Shown here: piece by piece, positions 55,267 through 64,000 of the stretch
How positions within the stretch are numbered: the stretch's first letter is position 1
How the letters are laid out: each line of letters starts with the position of its first letter
DNA from: Alphaproteobacteria bacterium
Lineage (GTDB): Bacteria > Pseudomonadota > Alphaproteobacteria > Micavibrionales > Micavibrionaceae
Direction: 5' to 3'
DNA length: 64,000 bases
Assembly (NCBI GenBank): GCA_017302165.1
Contig: JAFLCW010000003.1
Span: 124,001 to 188,000, forward strand
Position numbers and translations under genes: made by a program
The notes under the pieces: model-generated
What the model saw: the letters and a program-made list of their open reading frames with translations, nothing else
Databases searched by the model: none
What the model was told of the DNA's origin: nothing

Positions 55267-56049
55267 ATGCTCAAAGATAAAACAGCCATTATCACAGGAT
55301 CCACCAGCGGTATTGGTCTGGCAATTGCCAGATCTCTGGCCAAGGCAGGGGCGCACATTGTGGTCAATGGTCTGGGTGACCCCGTACAGATTGATAAAGA
55401 ATGCCAGAACCTGTCTGCGCTTTCGGGATCAAAAGTAGTCTATGATCCCGCGGATATGACCCAGCCAGCGCAGATTGCCCAGATGGTTCATAAAACCCAT
55501 CAGAATTGGGGGCGGGTCGATATTATCGTCAATAATGCGGGGATTCAGTTTGTCTCCCCGGTCGAAGACTTCCCCCCCGAAAAATGGGATGCCATTCTGG
55601 CGATTAATTTATCGTCGGCGTTTCATACCATCCGAACAGCGGTGCCATATATGAAATCAGCAGGTGGGGGAAGAATCATCAATCTGGCCAGTGCGCACGC
55701 CTTGGTGGCCTCACCCTATAAATCAGCCTATGTCGCCGCCAAGCATGGTATGGCCGGCCTGACAAAGTCTATCGCGCTCGAAGTAGCTCAACATAACATT
55801 ACCTGCAATGCTATCTGTCCCGGATACGTGAAAACAGCCCTTGTCGATAATCAAATCACGCAGACAGCACAGGCACGTGGCTTGAGCGAGGAAGATGTGA
55901 TTAAAAATGTCATTCTGGGGGCTCAACCCACCAAAAAATTTACGACGGTCGAACAGATTGGGGCGTTATGCGTCTTTTTATGTTCGGATTCTGCCGATAA
56001 TATTACCGGCACGATGCTCCCCATAGACGGCGGCTGGACAGCACAATAG
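55267..56049 (+). CDS. bdhA: 3-hydroxybutyrate dehydrogenase (SDR)
   Basis: The 260-residue short-chain dehydrogenase has the NAD site TGSTSGIGLAIA, NNAGIQ, catalytic Ser (NLASAHA), Y-x-x-x-K (YVAAKHG), and the BdhA-type loop VKTALVDNQI. It oxidises D-3-hydroxybutyrate to acetoacetate in PHB turnover. It begins 16 bases after the preceding gene. Confidence 0.85.
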   Translation: MLKDKTAIITGSTSGIGLAIARSLAKAGAHIVVNGLGDPVQIDKECQNLSALSGSKVVYDPADMTQPAQIAQMVHKTHQNWGRVDIIVNNAGIQFVSPVEDFPPEKWDAILAINLSSAFHTIRTAVPYMKSAGGGRIINLASAHALVASPYKSAYVAAKHGMAGLTKSIALEVAQHNITCNAICPGYVKTALVDNQITQTAQARGLSEEDVIKNVILGAQPTKKFTTVEQIGALCVFLCSDSADNITGTMLPIDGGWTAQ

Positions 56050-56080
56050 GTCGCCATTCGCTCACTATAGAGGGTTGTTG

Positions 56081-56965
56081 TTAAAAAAGTTCCAGCAACA
56101 TGCATCGCGCAGAACCGCCGCCATAATATTCTATGGTGGGGATATCGGCTTCGATGATGGTTTTAAAGTGCTGGCCTAAAAACTTTTTCTGGGCAGATGT
56201 TAGCGTCTTAGCCCCGGCAGATGACATTACCAACATGCGGTGTCCTTCAGTGCCAATAACCTCCAGCGCATTCCCACAGAAGGCTTCCATCTGATCGGCG
56301 GAAAACTCAATCACTTCGTGATGCTTACGTAAGGATTGGATCACCGATTTATCGGCCACAACCTCAGGACAAATACCCGCTACATTCGTGCCGATCCACA
56401 TCATAACATCCGTATGATAGACGGATTTGCCCTTATGCTTTGTATCAAACGGGATCAGCGTATATCCCATCGTTTTACACCAAAGTCTGGCCAGATCTTC
56501 GTCACTCCGCGCGGAACGCGACATATAGGCAATTTTATTCACCCGGTCCATACACAGAGCCCCTGTGCTCTCCAAGGCTTTGCCGTGTTGACGATGCGCC
56601 GAAAAATCCATGACATCCGTATAAGATTTACGGATTACATCTAAAATATCTGCCCGGCGTTCCTTGGCTCTGTTTTCGGCCAGCATGGGATAAATCACCA
56701 TACGCCGTTGATCATGGGTAGATACAATGTTATTACAGAAAATATCATCCGGGCATCCTTTCTGCCCTTTGACTGTCGTGACAACGACGCCATGATCGAC
56801 CAGCGTGTCTCTGAACGCTCTGAATTCCTTGACCGCCTGTGCGTTGATATCTGATTCAGATTTTTTATCCGTATGCTGATACGCATTCGTGTCACGCGTC
56901 TGCGGATTTTCATGAAAATCCACAGGTTCCAGCATCATAATGTGGTTGGTTGATTGTTTCGTCAT
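56081..56965 (-). CDS. CtlX-like amidinohydrolase / arginine-deiminase family
   Basis: The 294-residue protein has the ADI/DDAH-type pattern: MMLEPVDFHEN, PDDIFCNN, FDTKHKGKSVYHTDVMM with catalytic His, and the C-terminal nucleophile Cys in SARCMLLEL. The closest known group is the citrulline-hydrolase-like CtlX. Its reaction on arginine, citrulline or a derivative cannot be fixed. A near-CtrA motif (TTAA-CGAAATG-ATAA) is upstream at about 57016. Confidence 0.78.
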   Translation of the reverse strand: MTKQSTNHIMMLEPVDFHENPQTRDTNAYQHTDKKSESDINAQAVKEFRAFRDTLVDHGVVVTTVKGQKGCPDDIFCNNIVSTHDQRRMVIYPMLAENRAKERRADILDVIRKSYTDVMDFSAHRQHGKALESTGALCMDRVNKIAYMSRSARSDEDLARLWCKTMGYTLIPFDTKHKGKSVYHTDVMMWIGTNVAGICPEVVADKSVIQSLRKHHEVIEFSADQMEAFCGNALEVIGTEGHRMLVMSSAGAKTLTSAQKKFLGQHFKTIIEADIPTIEYYGGGSARCMLLELF

Positions 56966-57081
56966 CTGAAAAAACCCCTAAAAAACCCCATTATATAACA
57001 TCGCAAAGAATCATTAACGAAATGATAACCTATTGAGAAAAAATGGAAAAGAATGTTGTATGAAAAATATTTGACTCAATG

Positions 57082-57594
57082 TCAGCTATATTTTTCAATG
57101 GCCGTACTAACCATTTTTTTGAGCTCCTCCCCCAGCGCGCCACCGTCATCATTCTTAAGATTTTCACGATATGCCACGCCCATTACATCAATATGCGCCT
57201 GAACGATGGTATATTGCTCTTTCAAGCTTAAGTCGGTCTTTAGAATATAATCACGCAAGGACGCGCCAAAATATTCCATTAGCGTATATCCGAACGTACC
57301 CGCCAAGTCTTTTACCTGATTGGCTGTATTTGACATTTTTTTTACTTTTTTGGCACGATCCTTGTCTTCGGATGTTTTGATCGCTTCCCACTCTTTATCG
57401 AGCGCAGCCAGCATATTTTTAATTTCCCTCGGGTATAAAGACGACATATTTTGAACGACCGTATTGGCACGTTCAACAGACCCGGAATCCAGCTTGCCGG
57501 GCCCATCGGTCAAGCCTCCACCAGCCTTTATCTTCAGGCGGTTCAGCTTATGCACCACTTCAACTTCAGGTTCCATATCCTCAGAGCTTTTCAT
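57082..57594 (-). CDS. Degenerate HPt-like protein partner of a response regulator
   Basis: The 170-residue helical protein has the stretch TANQVKDLAGTFGYTLM at 90-106. It aligns with the alphaproteobacterial HPt motif AHDIKGQGGTFGYPL, but the phosphorylated His is Asn (N92). It therefore probably cannot carry phosphate and may act as an inhibitor or scaffold. It overlaps the response-regulator gene by 14 bases. Confidence 0.65.
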   Translation of the reverse strand: MKSSEDMEPEVEVVHKLNRLKIKAGGGLTDGPGKLDSGSVERANTVVQNMSSLYPREIKNMLAALDKEWEAIKTSEDKDRAKKVKKMSNTANQVKDLAGTFGYTLMEYFGASLRDYILKTDLSLKEQYTIVQAHIDVMGVAYRENLKNDDGGALGEELKKMVSTAIEKYS

Positions 57595-58156
57595 GCGTCA
57601 CCTTCATCTTTTCTGGCGTCATGATACGCCGTTCTTCTTTTTTCCACGGAAGTTCTTTACGCCGACGATCGGGGCCAAAATATTCTGGCGATTTGATATA
57701 TGGGCGCGGCAAGTCAATCACAGATAAAATCCGTTTGGCCAGTTTTTCTCCCGATACCGGTTTCACCAGTGCCTCATTGGCTCCTATGTCTCGGGCAATT
57801 TTGACAATATCCTCGCTGGTAAACGCACTCACCAAAATGGTGGGTAGAAATTTCACCCGGTCATTCGCGTGATTTCGGATCCATTTGATTAAATCTTCCC
57901 CAGACCCTTCGGTCATCATCCAGTCGGTCAAGACAATATCGACCATGCGCATATCCGCCGATTTTGACGAGGCCATAACCGACAAAAGACCCTTGGCCTC
58001 ATCCGCACCAGAACACACAATAATATTTCCCACGCCAAAGGCGCGAAGCATACCCGTGATCAATTGTTGCAAAAATTCATAGTCCTCCACCAAGAGAACA
58101 CTGAAATTCTTCAAGCTGTAGGTATTCGTACTACTGGATTGGCGAATGGTCGACAT
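57581..58156 (-). CDS. Response regulator with C-terminal extension
   Basis: The 191-residue protein has a receiver domain (acidic E24-D25, phosphoacceptor D78 in DIVLTDWMM, lysine in ALVKPVSG). A conserved short tail follows (YIKSPEYFGPDRRRKELPW), found with HPt-like partners in alphaproteobacteria, but there is no DNA-binding domain. Output is presumably by protein contact, perhaps with the overlapping HPt-like protein. Confidence 0.82.
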   Translation of the reverse strand: MSTIRQSSSTNTYSLKNFSVLLVEDYEFLQQLITGMLRAFGVGNIIVCSGADEAKGLLSVMASSKSADMRMVDIVLTDWMMTEGSGEDLIKWIRNHANDRVKFLPTILVSAFTSEDIVKIARDIGANEALVKPVSGEKLAKRILSVIDLPRPYIKSPEYFGPDRRRKELPWKKEERRIMTPEKMKVTHEKL

Positions 58157-58175
58157 GAAAAGACAAAAGCTGGAA

Positions 58176-59462
58176 CTAAAGGGTCAAATAATGATAGGAA
58201 TGTGGATGGGATATTTCTTTCCAAATACCATGAATATCATAAAGGATGCCGCCGGGCTTCACAAGCCCCGAAAATATCTGACATCCCTGCTCTATAAATA
58301 TGCGGTGGCCAACAGACAGAATGACCGCATCATATGGATGGGTCGGCTCGGGTATCTGATCCAAAAGACTTAGACCGTAATGTGCGACGACATCATCGGC
58401 ATGCACATGCGGGTCGTAAATATCCACCACATGTCCCGCCGTTTTTAAGCTATGCACCAAATCTGCCACTTTAGTGTTTCGGATGTCGCTGATGTTTTCC
58501 TTAAAGGTGAACCCCAGAACAAGAATTCTCCCGGCCTGATCCCCTAGTTCTGTCATCAAGCGCGTGGCCAGATATGCCCCCATCCCGTCATTGATACGCC
58601 GGCCGGATAAAATAACTTGCGGGTCGTGTCCCAGACTTTCGGCACAATGCGCCAGATAATATGGGTCAACACCAATGCAATGCCCCCCCACCAACCCGGG
58701 ACGAAAGGGCAGAAAATTCCATTTCGTACGCGCGGCCGACAAGACGTCATGAATAGACACATCCATCGCATTTAAAATCTGGGTGATTTCATTCATAAAA
58801 GCGACATTAATATCTCGCTGGGCATTCTCAATTACTTTTGACGCTTCGGCAGTTTTAATCGACTTGGCCTTAAAAATATTGCCGCCATTGATACGCCCGT
58901 ATATCTCCGCAAGTAAATTTGTCACCTGATCTGTTTGTCCGGCAACCACTTTGGTAATTTTATCAACGGTGTGAACATGATCTCCGGGGTTGATCCGTTC
59001 TGGGGAATAGCCCAGGTAAAAATCTTGACCGCTTTTTAAGCCAGATATTTTTTCTAAAACAGATCCGCACACATCTTCCGTGACGCCCGGATAAACGGTG
59101 CTTTCGAAGACAACAATATTACCCTTATTTAACAAACGGCCAACGATTTCACTGGCAGAAATGACCAGCGATAAATCTGGCACATTTTCTGGGGTTACCG
59201 GAGTGGGTACTGTAACGATAAAAACATCTTGTTCTCCGATATCCTCTGCCTGATGCGTCAAACGCCATGAAGCCGATTTTAAGTCCGCTGAAAATGTTTC
59301 TCCATTCCTATCTATAGCATTATTTAATTCCTGAATACGGCCAGCACTAATATCAAATCCCGTCACGTTAAAATTTCGTGCCAGCGCAAGTGCCAACGGA
59401 AGCCCGACATACCCCAGCCCCATGACCGCAATGCGTAACGATGAATCAATTCTTACTGTCAT
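58176..59462 (-). CDS. Nucleotide-sugar dehydrogenase (TviB/WbpO-like)
   Basis: From ATG 59462 the enzyme is 428 residues. It has an NAD fold (IAVMGLGYVGLPLALAL), the catalytic Cys in GLVGGHCIGVDPYYL, and SDIRNTKV in the C-terminal UDP-binding domain. This group oxidises UDP-GlcNAc- or UDP-GalNAc-type sugars to uronic acids. ATGA overlap with the methyltransferase gene chains it to the polysaccharide operon. A longer frame to 59606 would overlap that gene by 148 bases. Confidence 0.9.
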   Translation of the reverse strand: MTVRIDSSLRIAVMGLGYVGLPLALALARNFNVTGFDISAGRIQELNNAIDRNGETFSADLKSASWRLTHQAEDIGEQDVFIVTVPTPVTPENVPDLSLVISASEIVGRLLNKGNIVVFESTVYPGVTEDVCGSVLEKISGLKSGQDFYLGYSPERINPGDHVHTVDKITKVVAGQTDQVTNLLAEIYGRINGGNIFKAKSIKTAEASKVIENAQRDINVAFMNEITQILNAMDVSIHDVLSAARTKWNFLPFRPGLVGGHCIGVDPYYLAHCAESLGHDPQVILSGRRINDGMGAYLATRLMTELGDQAGRILVLGFTFKENISDIRNTKVADLVHSLKTAGHVVDIYDPHVHADDVVAHYGLSLLDQIPEPTHPYDAVILSVGHRIFIEQGCQIFSGLVKPGGILYDIHGIWKEISHPHSYHYLTL

Positions 59463-60271
59463 TTTTTCCGTGCCAGAACTAAAATATAAGGAGAGAACAT
59501 CTGAGATACAGGTAACTGACGCCATTCTGACTCCAAAAGCCAGATCAATTTTGTTGGCGCCGATAATATCCGGGCAAGGATTTTTCCCTTCCATGATTTT
59601 TCCCATTTGGGCGCCCGAAGTAATGTAAAATTACAGGACATTAAATATCGCGAGTCAAGAATTTCAAATCTAGCGTCTTCATGCGCTTGAGTGATTTGCT
59701 CTCGGTCAAGTGGGATATGAATATCGTAAATTTCTTTGTCTAACCAGCGTTGCAGAAAGCCTAAGCCTCCCGACAGGTTCGGGATCGACGTCAAAATCAA
59801 GCCGCCGGGCTTTAAGAACATTCCGGCCTGGCTTAAAGCAGCACTTGTATCCGAAAAATGCTCCATCACCCCAAAAGACGTCACCAGATCATACGCACCC
59901 TGAAGGGTTTCCGGGGGGTTAAAAATGTCGGCTTCGTGAACGGTTCCTTTTAAACCCATTTCTTCCCACATGGCGCGCGTACGAAGGCATCCAATCCTTG
60001 AATAATCAATACCATCGGCCTCAATCCCTTGAGTATCACGCAAATATCTGGGCCAGATAGAGTAAGCGCACCCAATCTCAAGCGCGTTTTCAATCGGCTG
60101 AAGATTAAAGATATGCTGAAATATCGCGTGAATACGCATGTTAAAGGTATCATCTAAAGACGGAAGTTCTGGGTCGAAGGGGGACGGCATGGGAACATTT
60201 TTCCATGTCTTGTCCCAATATTGGGTTCCAGCCATATCGTGGCCGGGGGGATCTATCGATATATCTGTCAT
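59459..60271 (-). CDS. Class I SAM-dependent methyltransferase
   Basis: The 270-residue protein has SAM motifs NALEIGCAYSIWPRYL, ADGIDYSR and YDLVTSFGVMEHFSD. It is probably a sugar or lipid O-methyltransferase of the surface-polysaccharide pathway. Overlaps its two neighbours by four bases. Confidence 0.85.
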   Translation of the reverse strand: MTDISIDPPGHDMAGTQYWDKTWKNVPMPSPFDPELPSLDDTFNMRIHAIFQHIFNLQPIENALEIGCAYSIWPRYLRDTQGIEADGIDYSRIGCLRTRAMWEEMGLKGTVHEADIFNPPETLQGAYDLVTSFGVMEHFSDTSAALSQAGMFLKPGGLILTSIPNLSGGLGFLQRWLDKEIYDIHIPLDREQITQAHEDARFEILDSRYLMSCNFTLLRAPKWEKSWKGKILARILSAPTKLIWLLESEWRQLPVSQMFSPYILVLARKK

Positions 60272-61179
60272 GCGTTACCTGATAACTGCTTGAGTTTTGT
60301 CCATTGCGAAGGCGATACAAGGTCAGGATTATCACATAGGAAGGCTGGCCAATCTATCTGAATTCTATCTTTTAAGGCATGAACGCGTCTCCATGCCGTT
60401 TCTATGTCTTGCCATTGTCGTAAGTTTTGCGCACCTACCACGACATGATCCGGAAATTGGCTCTGGGCTAAAAATAGCAAAGCCCCTTCAAGCGGCTCAA
60501 GATCAACCTGCTGGCAGACCTTATGAAATCCCGAAATGAAAGGTATCAAGCCCGATAAATGCGCCGGCACCTCGTCTGCTTGCGCCAATAAAATCCCCTG
60601 AAGAAACGCAGACCGCACATGTATTTCAATATCAAGTTGCTTGAGGTTATCCTGAAACTGGACAGGAAATTGTGAACCATTGAGCACGTTGAAGGGAATT
60701 TGAACCACATCAAAAGAAAAACGATCCTTTAACGCGTCATAATCCTGTGCCAAATCAACCGAAAGTCCTCCGCGCCGCGTCATGCCTTCTTCTTTTATTT
60801 TATCAAAAAAATCATCCGGAACATAGTTATTGATAGACGGCGCATAATGAAACATCACGATATCAAATATCTCAACATCCAATTGATCACGCTGTCTTTT
60901 TAATTGATCCACGGCCAAATCTATATCCGCACGTGAGTGAGCAGGATTTCTTAATGTCTTCGTAATGATTTGAAATCGATGAGATCGTAAACGGTGATAA
61001 GATGAGATGATATCAATCGCAGAGCCATATGAGTCTGCCGTATCTAGAAAACGTACCCCGGAATGCCAAGCCTGATCGAGTATTTCAAAAATATGATCAG
61101 GTGAAGGTTGGCCATCCCGGTTAGTGACCCCGTAATCAAGGCCAAACTGCACAGTACCCAGAATAAGAGACTTCATCAT
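60268..61179 (-). CDS. Aldo/keto reductase
   Basis: The 303-residue TIM-barrel reductase has GTVQFGLDYGVTN, FLDTADSYGSA with Asp and catalytic Tyr, and ITKTLRNPAHS for the lysine. In this operon it probably reduces a keto-sugar intermediate, but general aldehyde reduction is possible. Confidence 0.85.
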   Translation of the reverse strand: MMKSLILGTVQFGLDYGVTNRDGQPSPDHIFEILDQAWHSGVRFLDTADSYGSAIDIISSYHRLRSHRFQIITKTLRNPAHSRADIDLAVDQLKRQRDQLDVEIFDIVMFHYAPSINNYVPDDFFDKIKEEGMTRRGGLSVDLAQDYDALKDRFSFDVVQIPFNVLNGSQFPVQFQDNLKQLDIEIHVRSAFLQGILLAQADEVPAHLSGLIPFISGFHKVCQQVDLEPLEGALLFLAQSQFPDHVVVGAQNLRQWQDIETAWRRVHALKDRIQIDWPAFLCDNPDLVSPSQWTKLKQLSGNA

Positions 61180-62078
61180 GTGCGAGATTTGAACAAAGCG
61201 CGCCCGGCCATTTTTAGACAGTCCACATAATGACCCGGGTGACGTATTGGATTTTGAAGAATACCCAAGGCAAAATGACGCGCGGCCTTACCGGGTTCAT
61301 GGCACCCCGCATAGGCATGCGCCACATACCAGTTTATAACACTTTTGACCTGAAGTCTTTTTTTTAACGGCCATGTACGCCAATGATCTTTATATTTTTC
61401 CTCGAAGGTTTCAGCGCGTTTTAAAATATAATCGCCCGGGCGCATCGGTGCCTTGTGGTAATAGGCTAAAGGCTCGTGCAGGATTTTTATGGTGGCTGTT
61501 TGTGTCACGCGGTAAAGCCAGTCGAGATCCGTGAAAAGGCGCAAGTTTTCATCAAACAGATGAGAGCCAATCGCCTTTTTAGATATAAGCAAATTCGTGC
61601 CTGTGCCGTATCCACAGCCTTTTGTCATCAAATATTCTGGGACAATCATCTCATCTTGTGTGGTGACAGGTACGGATTGATCATAATTCCCATCAACTGT
61701 GATAAAAAACTCACAAAAACAACCATCCATTTTCTCAGAATGCATAAACGATATTTGACGTTCTAATTTTTGTGGCAACCATTCATCATCTGAATCCAAG
61801 AATGCCAGATATTCCCCCCGTGCTGCCAGAATACCCGTATTTCGAGCACCAGCTTCACCCTTATTCTCAGGATGTCGAATAAAGACGACTGATAAATCAG
61901 CATAACGTGCCTTCAACTCTGGCATGATTTGATCTGTGTTATCCGTAGAGCAATCATCAACAATAATCACCTCAAGCGGCGGTAAACTTTGTGCAGAAAC
62001 ACTTCTCAACGTACGATCCAAAAGATCTGCCCGGTTATAAGAGGGAATAATGACGGATATCGAAGCATTTTTTTTCAT
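61176..62078 (-). CDS. GT2-family glycosyltransferase
   Basis: The 300-residue GT-A enzyme begins ISVIIPSYNRADLLDRTLRS and has VDDCSTDNT, AGARNTGI and the metal-binding YLAFLDSDDEW. It transfers a sugar to the growing surface glycan in the cytoplasm. Coupled by ATGA overlaps on both sides. Confidence 0.9.
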   Translation of the reverse strand: MKKNASISVIIPSYNRADLLDRTLRSVSAQSLPPLEVIIVDDCSTDNTDQIMPELKARYADLSVVFIRHPENKGEAGARNTGILAARGEYLAFLDSDDEWLPQKLERQISFMHSEKMDGCFCEFFITVDGNYDQSVPVTTQDEMIVPEYLMTKGCGYGTGTNLLISKKAIGSHLFDENLRLFTDLDWLYRVTQTATIKILHEPLAYYHKAPMRPGDYILKRAETFEEKYKDHWRTWPLKKRLQVKSVINWYVAHAYAGCHEPGKAARHFALGILQNPIRHPGHYVDCLKMAGRALFKSRT

Positions 62079-63535
62079 GGCAGATTCGTTTCCTGGATAA
62101 TACGTTCAGAAAGCTCTTGTGTATTATTTAATGTGGCGGGTGTAAACATATAATGAATAAACTCTATAACGGATACTCGATATTCTTGGCGGCGCGCCGA
62201 ATCTATCGATATCATATTTTTTATCATCTCCTTTAAGTCCTGTCCGGAATGCCAGTCTTGCTTAAGCGGCGTTGGAGGCATAAAGGAAAGCGGATCGAGG
62301 CTTGGATAAAGACCACAATCTATATGTATGACGGGTACACCGGAAAGTAGTGCTTCAATACAGGCCGACGTTCCGCCATAAAGGCATATACTCGCGCCTG
62401 AGATATCGGCCTCTAAAGTTGTACCTTCAGACACGTCAAACATCGTAGAAACATGAATAGGACACGCCGGATGTGTCCGAACCCGAACACGTGTGTCTAT
62501 TGGCTCTAATACCTGAGTAATGCATTCCATCAAGAGACGATCAGAGTCAAGACCTTGCAGAAGAACCAATACATATCCATCTTCAGGTATCGGCAAAATC
62601 AACAGATTCAAATTTTTACGAAATGAAACACCCGTAATCAAACGATCTTCTGGCATTTGGAAATGCGAGATTAATCGATCTGTTGCCCCTGCCCCGGACG
62701 TCATCACATAATCCGGTAACTGATCTTCATGAACCTCGTAGCTTAACTTGGTCATCTCATCCGGAAGCGCTGTATGTTGGTATCCAACACTCGTGATATG
62801 CTTCTCTTTTGCCGCCCGCACAGCACCAGACTCCCAGCTATTCCCTTCAAAAGGCAATAAAATTTTCTGACATTGTGTTTCTTCTATGACGCGTCTTAAT
62901 GCTCTTTTTATACTCATAGCCAGTGGTATCGGGGCACGAAAAGCATGATATATATCCTTGAAAATGGATTTCTTGTAAAATAAATCAGAAACCTTCACTT
63001 TTAAAAATACCATCTGACAAAAAATGACCAGATAATCCCAAAATGTTAGAAAACTATAGACAGAGTAAGCATGAATATTTTGATACTGATAGGTTGATTC
63101 TAATGATTGGTGTTCATCTATAAAAAGAATGATGTAATTTTCCTGATTTTTTTTAAGATCATGAACAAAATGACCCCAGATCGGATCTATCCCGGAGGCT
63201 AAGAAATCTCGATGACTTTGGTTAATCCATATCGATAAAACCACCGTATTTACTTTTGGAAGTTTGTACTGATCGGATTGGTAACGTGATAACAAAAACC
63301 TAAAGCCCTGATAAGCGTTATATATTTTATGTACACATAAAGAAAAAACTGATGATTCATCTAGCTTGCCCTGTGTTATATCAGACGTCAGAAGACTCTG
63401 CCAATGATTAAGCTTGGCTAGAGGGCTTGCCAGAACAACCCATTGATCAGAATTTAGAGACCTGACCTCACGGGATATTTTTTCAAATATACGAAAAGTC
63501 CGCTTATCCATGCATAGCATCAAAATGAGATGCAT
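62075..63535 (-). CDS. Surface-carbohydrate biosynthesis protein (GT-B-like)
   Basis: About 486 residues from ATG 63535, but no start has a clear ribosome site; TTG 63586 and ATG 63511 are alternatives. The C-terminal half contains LPFEGNSWESGAVRAA, VGYQHTALP, RVRTHPACP and a TSACIEALLSGVPVIHID segment. These resemble capsule/O-antigen transferases of the LIC13510 type. The family is inferred from this pattern only. Confidence 0.65.
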   Translation of the reverse strand: MHLILMLCMDKRTFRIFEKISREVRSLNSDQWVVLASPLAKLNHWQSLLTSDITQGKLDESSVFSLCVHKIYNAYQGFRFLLSRYQSDQYKLPKVNTVVLSIWINQSHRDFLASGIDPIWGHFVHDLKKNQENYIILFIDEHQSLESTYQYQNIHAYSVYSFLTFWDYLVIFCQMVFLKVKVSDLFYKKSIFKDIYHAFRAPIPLAMSIKRALRRVIEETQCQKILLPFEGNSWESGAVRAAKEKHITSVGYQHTALPDEMTKLSYEVHEDQLPDYVMTSGAGATDRLISHFQMPEDRLITGVSFRKNLNLLILPIPEDGYVLVLLQGLDSDRLLMECITQVLEPIDTRVRVRTHPACPIHVSTMFDVSEGTTLEADISGASICLYGGTSACIEALLSGVPVIHIDCGLYPSLDPLSFMPPTPLKQDWHSGQDLKEMIKNMISIDSARRQEYRVSVIEFIHYMFTPATLNNTQELSERIIQETNLP

Positions 63536-64000
63536 AATGTTTAAAGATAACAGGTCGCCAGAGTGCAATCCCCCCCCGATTTTCAAATGTATGAAGGATC
63601 ATGTCCGGATTGGGAACAGAAATGACGTGAACCCCTCGCGGAGGCAAGGTCGCTTCTGCTGTGTGACAGGGTTTCCCAGATCGGTCAAAAAATGTCAGAT
63701 TTATTTTTTGATGCTTATGTGTCGGATTGGTATACACAAGTTCAATATGAGATGAATCTGAAATGATTAACTGCGGATAATATTTGGAATGGGGCTTACT
63801 GGCCGTCACATAGGCGTAATCATGCCGACCCTTCTCATGTGCCAAGGATTGCAAATTGCCATGACAAAAACTCTTGATCTGATCCCCCTTGCGGCGATAA
63901 CCAATATATCCGCGCTCAGTCAAATGAGATTTCTGCGCCGAGAAGCGGTGTTCATGCCCTGAATGATGAAAAACAGAAAATCCACCTATACTGGTACGCG
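63504..64000 (-). CDS. Hypothetical surface-polysaccharide operon protein (C-terminal part, start beyond right edge)
   Basis: The frame is open to the window's right edge, so only the last 164 residues are visible. Landmarks are IGGFSVFHHSGHEHRFS, HLTERGYIGYRR and HFDAMHG at the C-terminus. The His-rich HHSGHEH stretch and predicted beta strands suggest a jelly-roll type fold. Its end overlaps the next gene. No family recognised. Confidence 0.55.
   Translation of the reverse strand, partial: RTSIGGFSVFHHSGHEHRFSAQKSHLTERGYIGYRRKGDQIKSFCHGNLQSLAHEKGRHDYAYVTASKPHSKYYPQLIISDSSHIELVYTNPTHKHQKINLTFFDRSGKPCHTAEATLPPRGVHVISVPNPDMILHTFENRGGIALWRPVIFKHYASHFDAMHG

Noticed and set aside
57012-57030. 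CtrA box upstream of the amidinohydrolase
   Set aside because: TTAA-CGAAATG-ATAA misses one consensus base, so it is too weak to call.

Overview
The window looks like chromosome of an alphaproteobacterium. Supporting signs are cpdR, two perfect TTAA-N7-TTAA (CtrA-type) boxes, a complete Tad/Cpa pilus locus, the pal-cpoB-tilS-ftsH-glmM order, adjacent purA-hisZ, and clustered rsmI/yraN. Genes are dense, often overlapping by 1 or 4 bases. I cannot fix the order; a Micavibrio- or Rhodospirillales-like lineage is only a guess.

Layout. 1-4.9 kb: the 5' part of a leucine/glutamate-type dehydrogenase, a structured intergenic region with a sigma70-like promoter and a possible 42-codon leaderless ORF, rluD, a secreted protein of unknown function, a GT4 glycosyltransferase, cpdR and tRNA-Val. 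4.86-10.8 kb: an AT-richer integrative element inserted in the tRNA-Val 3' end. It is bounded by a 53-bp direct repeat and carries a tyrosine integrase, an unannotated chain of RNA hairpins ending in a terminator, two genes of unknown function, and a coupled pair: a ParB-fold protein with a HEPN-like C-terminus plus a D12-class DNA adenine methyltransferase. 10.8-22 kb: a rhodanese, then the Tad pilus locus on two facing strands (a pilus-assembly N-domain protein and TadD on +; cpaA-B-C-D-E, tadA-B-C and a flp pilin on -). A CtrA box lies upstream of flp. 22-36.5 kb: a pseudokinase and partner membrane protein, purA, hisZ, glmM, ftsH, tilS, cpoB, pal and small envelope proteins. 36.5-46.6 kb: a BON lipoprotein, yraN, rsmI, an LpoA-like lipoprotein, an ATP-grasp ligase, TetR, glyoxalase, MscS channel, ahpC-ahpD facing oxyR with a consensus OxyR site between them, and trhO. 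46.6-57 kb: an EF-hand protein, a WecA/MraY-like transferase, a second orphan flp pilin, mnmC, a GT4, a sterol-desaturase-family protein, a CBS protein, bdhA and a CtlX-like amidinohydrolase. 57-64 kb: a response regulator overlapping a degenerate HPt-like protein, then a surface-polysaccharide operon whose genes are linked by 4-base overlaps and which runs off the right edge.

The most unusual material is in the integrative element: the hairpin-chain RNA, the ParB/HEPN-like plus methyltransferase module, and an att repeat in which the two tRNA T-arms differ by a compensated base-pair change. Outside it, the stand-outs are the pseudokinase beside the pilus locus, the HPt-like protein that has Asn where the phosphorylated His should be, and the structured promoter-bearing region at 640-838. 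All family calls come from reading the sequence; no database search was run.
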